From JADJLQ01 sp034439915 (GTDB taxonomy: Bacteria > Bacteroidota > Bacteroidia > Chitinophagales > Saprospiraceae), in NCBI GenBank assembly GCA_034439915.1, contig JAWXBI010000041.1, forward strand, positions 1 through 33,051: a stretch of DNA of 33,051 nt. Direction: 5' to 3'. Below the pieces are notes generated by a model. That model had not been told where the DNA came from. It was given only the letters and a program-made list of their open reading frames with translations, and ran no database searches. Made by a program: the position numbers and the translations under genes. Positions 31,870 to 33,051 of the stretch are shown here, one piece after another. Position 1 is the stretch's first letter, and the number at the start of each line of letters is the position of its first letter.

Positions 31870-32982
31870 ATGAAATTCATTGCAAAAACTTTTTTCGGCC
31901 TGGAAAAAGTGTTGGAGGCTGAACTTAAAAAACTGGGGGCCAAAGAAATCAAACGACTCAACCGCGGGGTTGAATTTGAAGGCGACCAGGCCTTATTGTA
32001 CAAATGTAATCTTTGCCTGCGCACAGCCCTCGAGGTATTGGTGCCGATTTATTCATTTAAGTTTGACACCCAAAACCAATATTATACCCGGCTGTATGAG
32101 TTTGACTGGAGCAAATATTTAAATTATACCAAGACGTTTGCAATCAATTTCAGTATTTTCTCTACGATATTCACTCACTCCCAATATGCTTCCCTGGTAT
32201 GTAAGGATGCGATTGTGGACCATTTGAGGAAATTACACACCAAGCGGCCCAGTGTGGACGCCAATGACCCGGATGTAAGGATTGACCTGCACATCAATGA
32301 AGATCAATGTCATATTTCCCTGGACAGTTCGTGGCCCTCTTTGTTTAAACGAGGTTATCGCAAAGCCGGTTTCGACTCTCCGATTAATGAAGTATTGGCT
32401 GCCGGCCTGATCGACCTGAGTGGTTGGGATGGATCGGTACCTTTTTATGATCCATTTTGTGGTTCAGGCACTTTTTCGACGGAGGCGTATATCAAAACAA
32501 CGGGCATACATGCCCAATACTGGCGAAATGGGTTTGGTTTTCAGCGATGGTTTGATTACGACGAAACGTTATTCAATAAAATCCTGAAAAAAATAAGCAA
32601 ACCGATCGTCGACCCACCCTATCCTATCCATGCTTCAGACTTGGAATTGTATGCCATGGATGCCTGTAAGATCAACCTGAGGTATGCCAAAATCAGCCGC
32701 CGCATTGATGCCAAAATGGGTGACTTTTTTAAATCAAAACCAAAAGGAGATCATGGACTGTTGATGATGAACCCACCGTACGATCAACGGATCCCTTTGC
32801 ACAACACCGAACAATTTTACCGGGATATCGGAAACAAATTAAAGGATGATTACCGCGGTTTCCAGGCCTGGATCATATCGCCTTACACAGATCTGGTCGA
32901 GCATGTCAAATTGAGAAGGATAAAAAGTTACCGGGTATTGAACGGAGCTTTGGAGTGTAAATTTATTGGGTTTGAGTGTTGA
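31870..32982 (+). CDS. THUMP-domain RNA methyltransferase (RlmL/YcbY N-half type)
   Basis: A SAM-dependent methyltransferase that probably makes N2-methylguanine in 23S rRNA, like the N-terminal half of E. coli RlmL (G2445). The 370-aa product has an N-terminal region with THUMP domain (about 1-160: FIAKTFFGLEKVLEAELKKL, VRIDLHINEDQCHISLDSS), then UPF0020-type motifs: GYRKAGFDSPINEVLAAGL, the SAM-binding DPFCGSGTFSTEA (about 194-206) and catalytic MNPPYDQRIPL (about 300-310). The length is that of stand-alone Bacteroidota homologues, which lack the RlmK half. The exact target is inferred from the family. Confidence 0.9.
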   Translation: MKFIAKTFFGLEKVLEAELKKLGAKEIKRLNRGVEFEGDQALLYKCNLCLRTALEVLVPIYSFKFDTQNQYYTRLYEFDWSKYLNYTKTFAINFSIFSTIFTHSQYASLVCKDAIVDHLRKLHTKRPSVDANDPDVRIDLHINEDQCHISLDSSWPSLFKRGYRKAGFDSPINEVLAAGLIDLSGWDGSVPFYDPFCGSGTFSTEAYIKTTGIHAQYWRNGFGFQRWFDYDETLFNKILKKISKPIVDPPYPIHASDLELYAMDACKINLRYAKISRRIDAKMGDFFKSKPKGDHGLLMMNPPYDQRIPLHNTEQFYRDIGNKLKDDYRGFQAWIISPYTDLVEHVKLRRIKSYRVLNGALECKFIGFEC

Positions 32983-33051
32983 TTGGTGGGTAGTGATTGG
33001 TGATTAGAACAACTCAACCTCAACCCGCCTTCCTTAAACGAAATTCGGGCA

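Noticed and set aside
33020..33051. Possible C-terminus of a minus-strand gene (ending in a PEFRLRKAG-like tail)
   Set aside because: Too short to distinguish from chance, and other frames are also open.

Overview
The window looks like chromosomal DNA of a Bacteroidota bacterium, most likely of the Saprospiria/Chitinophagia type. The evidence is the tRNA-rpmB-rpmG-DUF4295-ftsY order, a subtilase with a type IX secretion (T9SS) C-terminal domain, many starts without a Shine-Dalgarno sequence, and several TAnnTTTG -7 promoter elements just before start codons. No phage, insertion sequence, CRISPR array or rRNA was seen. The genus cannot be fixed from this sequence alone.

Layout. (1) 125-3167: lepB, a TolB-like propeller protein and a DUF1684 protein, coupled by ATGA overlaps; then a secreted S8 peptidase (3266-4894). 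(2) 4895-5266: a 372-bp gap with several hairpins. (3) 5267-7131, minus strand: tRNA-Arg(ACG), rpmB, rpmG, a 57-aa DUF4295 gene and ftsY. (4) 7342-11209: a DoxX-like membrane protein, then YceI / outer-membrane beta-barrel / YceI / small membrane protein, with a strong terminator before the second YceI gene. (5) 11263-19558: an orphan minus-strand gene, then a probable glycan-scavenging region: PIG-L deacetylase, 36-aa membrane peptide, sodium/solute symporter and DUF2961 (GH172-type) protein. A minus-strand P-loop ATPase/kinase gene and about 500 bp of unusual intergenic DNA lie between the peptide and the symporter. (6) 19523-21881, minus strand: a B12-type radical SAM enzyme resembling RiPP maturation radical SAM protein 1, preceded by a 91-aa gene that could encode its peptide substrate. 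This is the best candidate for an undescribed system. (7) 22150-24156: a 7TMR-DISM receptor adenylate cyclase that must use a non-ATG start; then a convergent orphan gene. (8) 25276-27647, minus strand: etfB-etfA-bifunctional nuclease. (9) 27740-32982: TPR protein, HtrA/DegP protease, acyl-CoA carboxylase beta subunit (methylcrotonyl-CoA type), a DUF6787-like membrane protein and an RlmL-type RNA methyltransferase.

How the parts fit. Much of the window is housekeeping: protein export and processing (LepB, FtsY, HtrA), translation, RNA methylation, and electron transfer with acyl-CoA metabolism (ETF, carboxylase). The accessory material is between about 8 and 24 kb: envelope proteins, sugar release and uptake, a probable peptide-modifying enzyme with its candidate substrate, and a membrane cAMP sensor. 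All functions were assigned by reading motifs; no database search was run.
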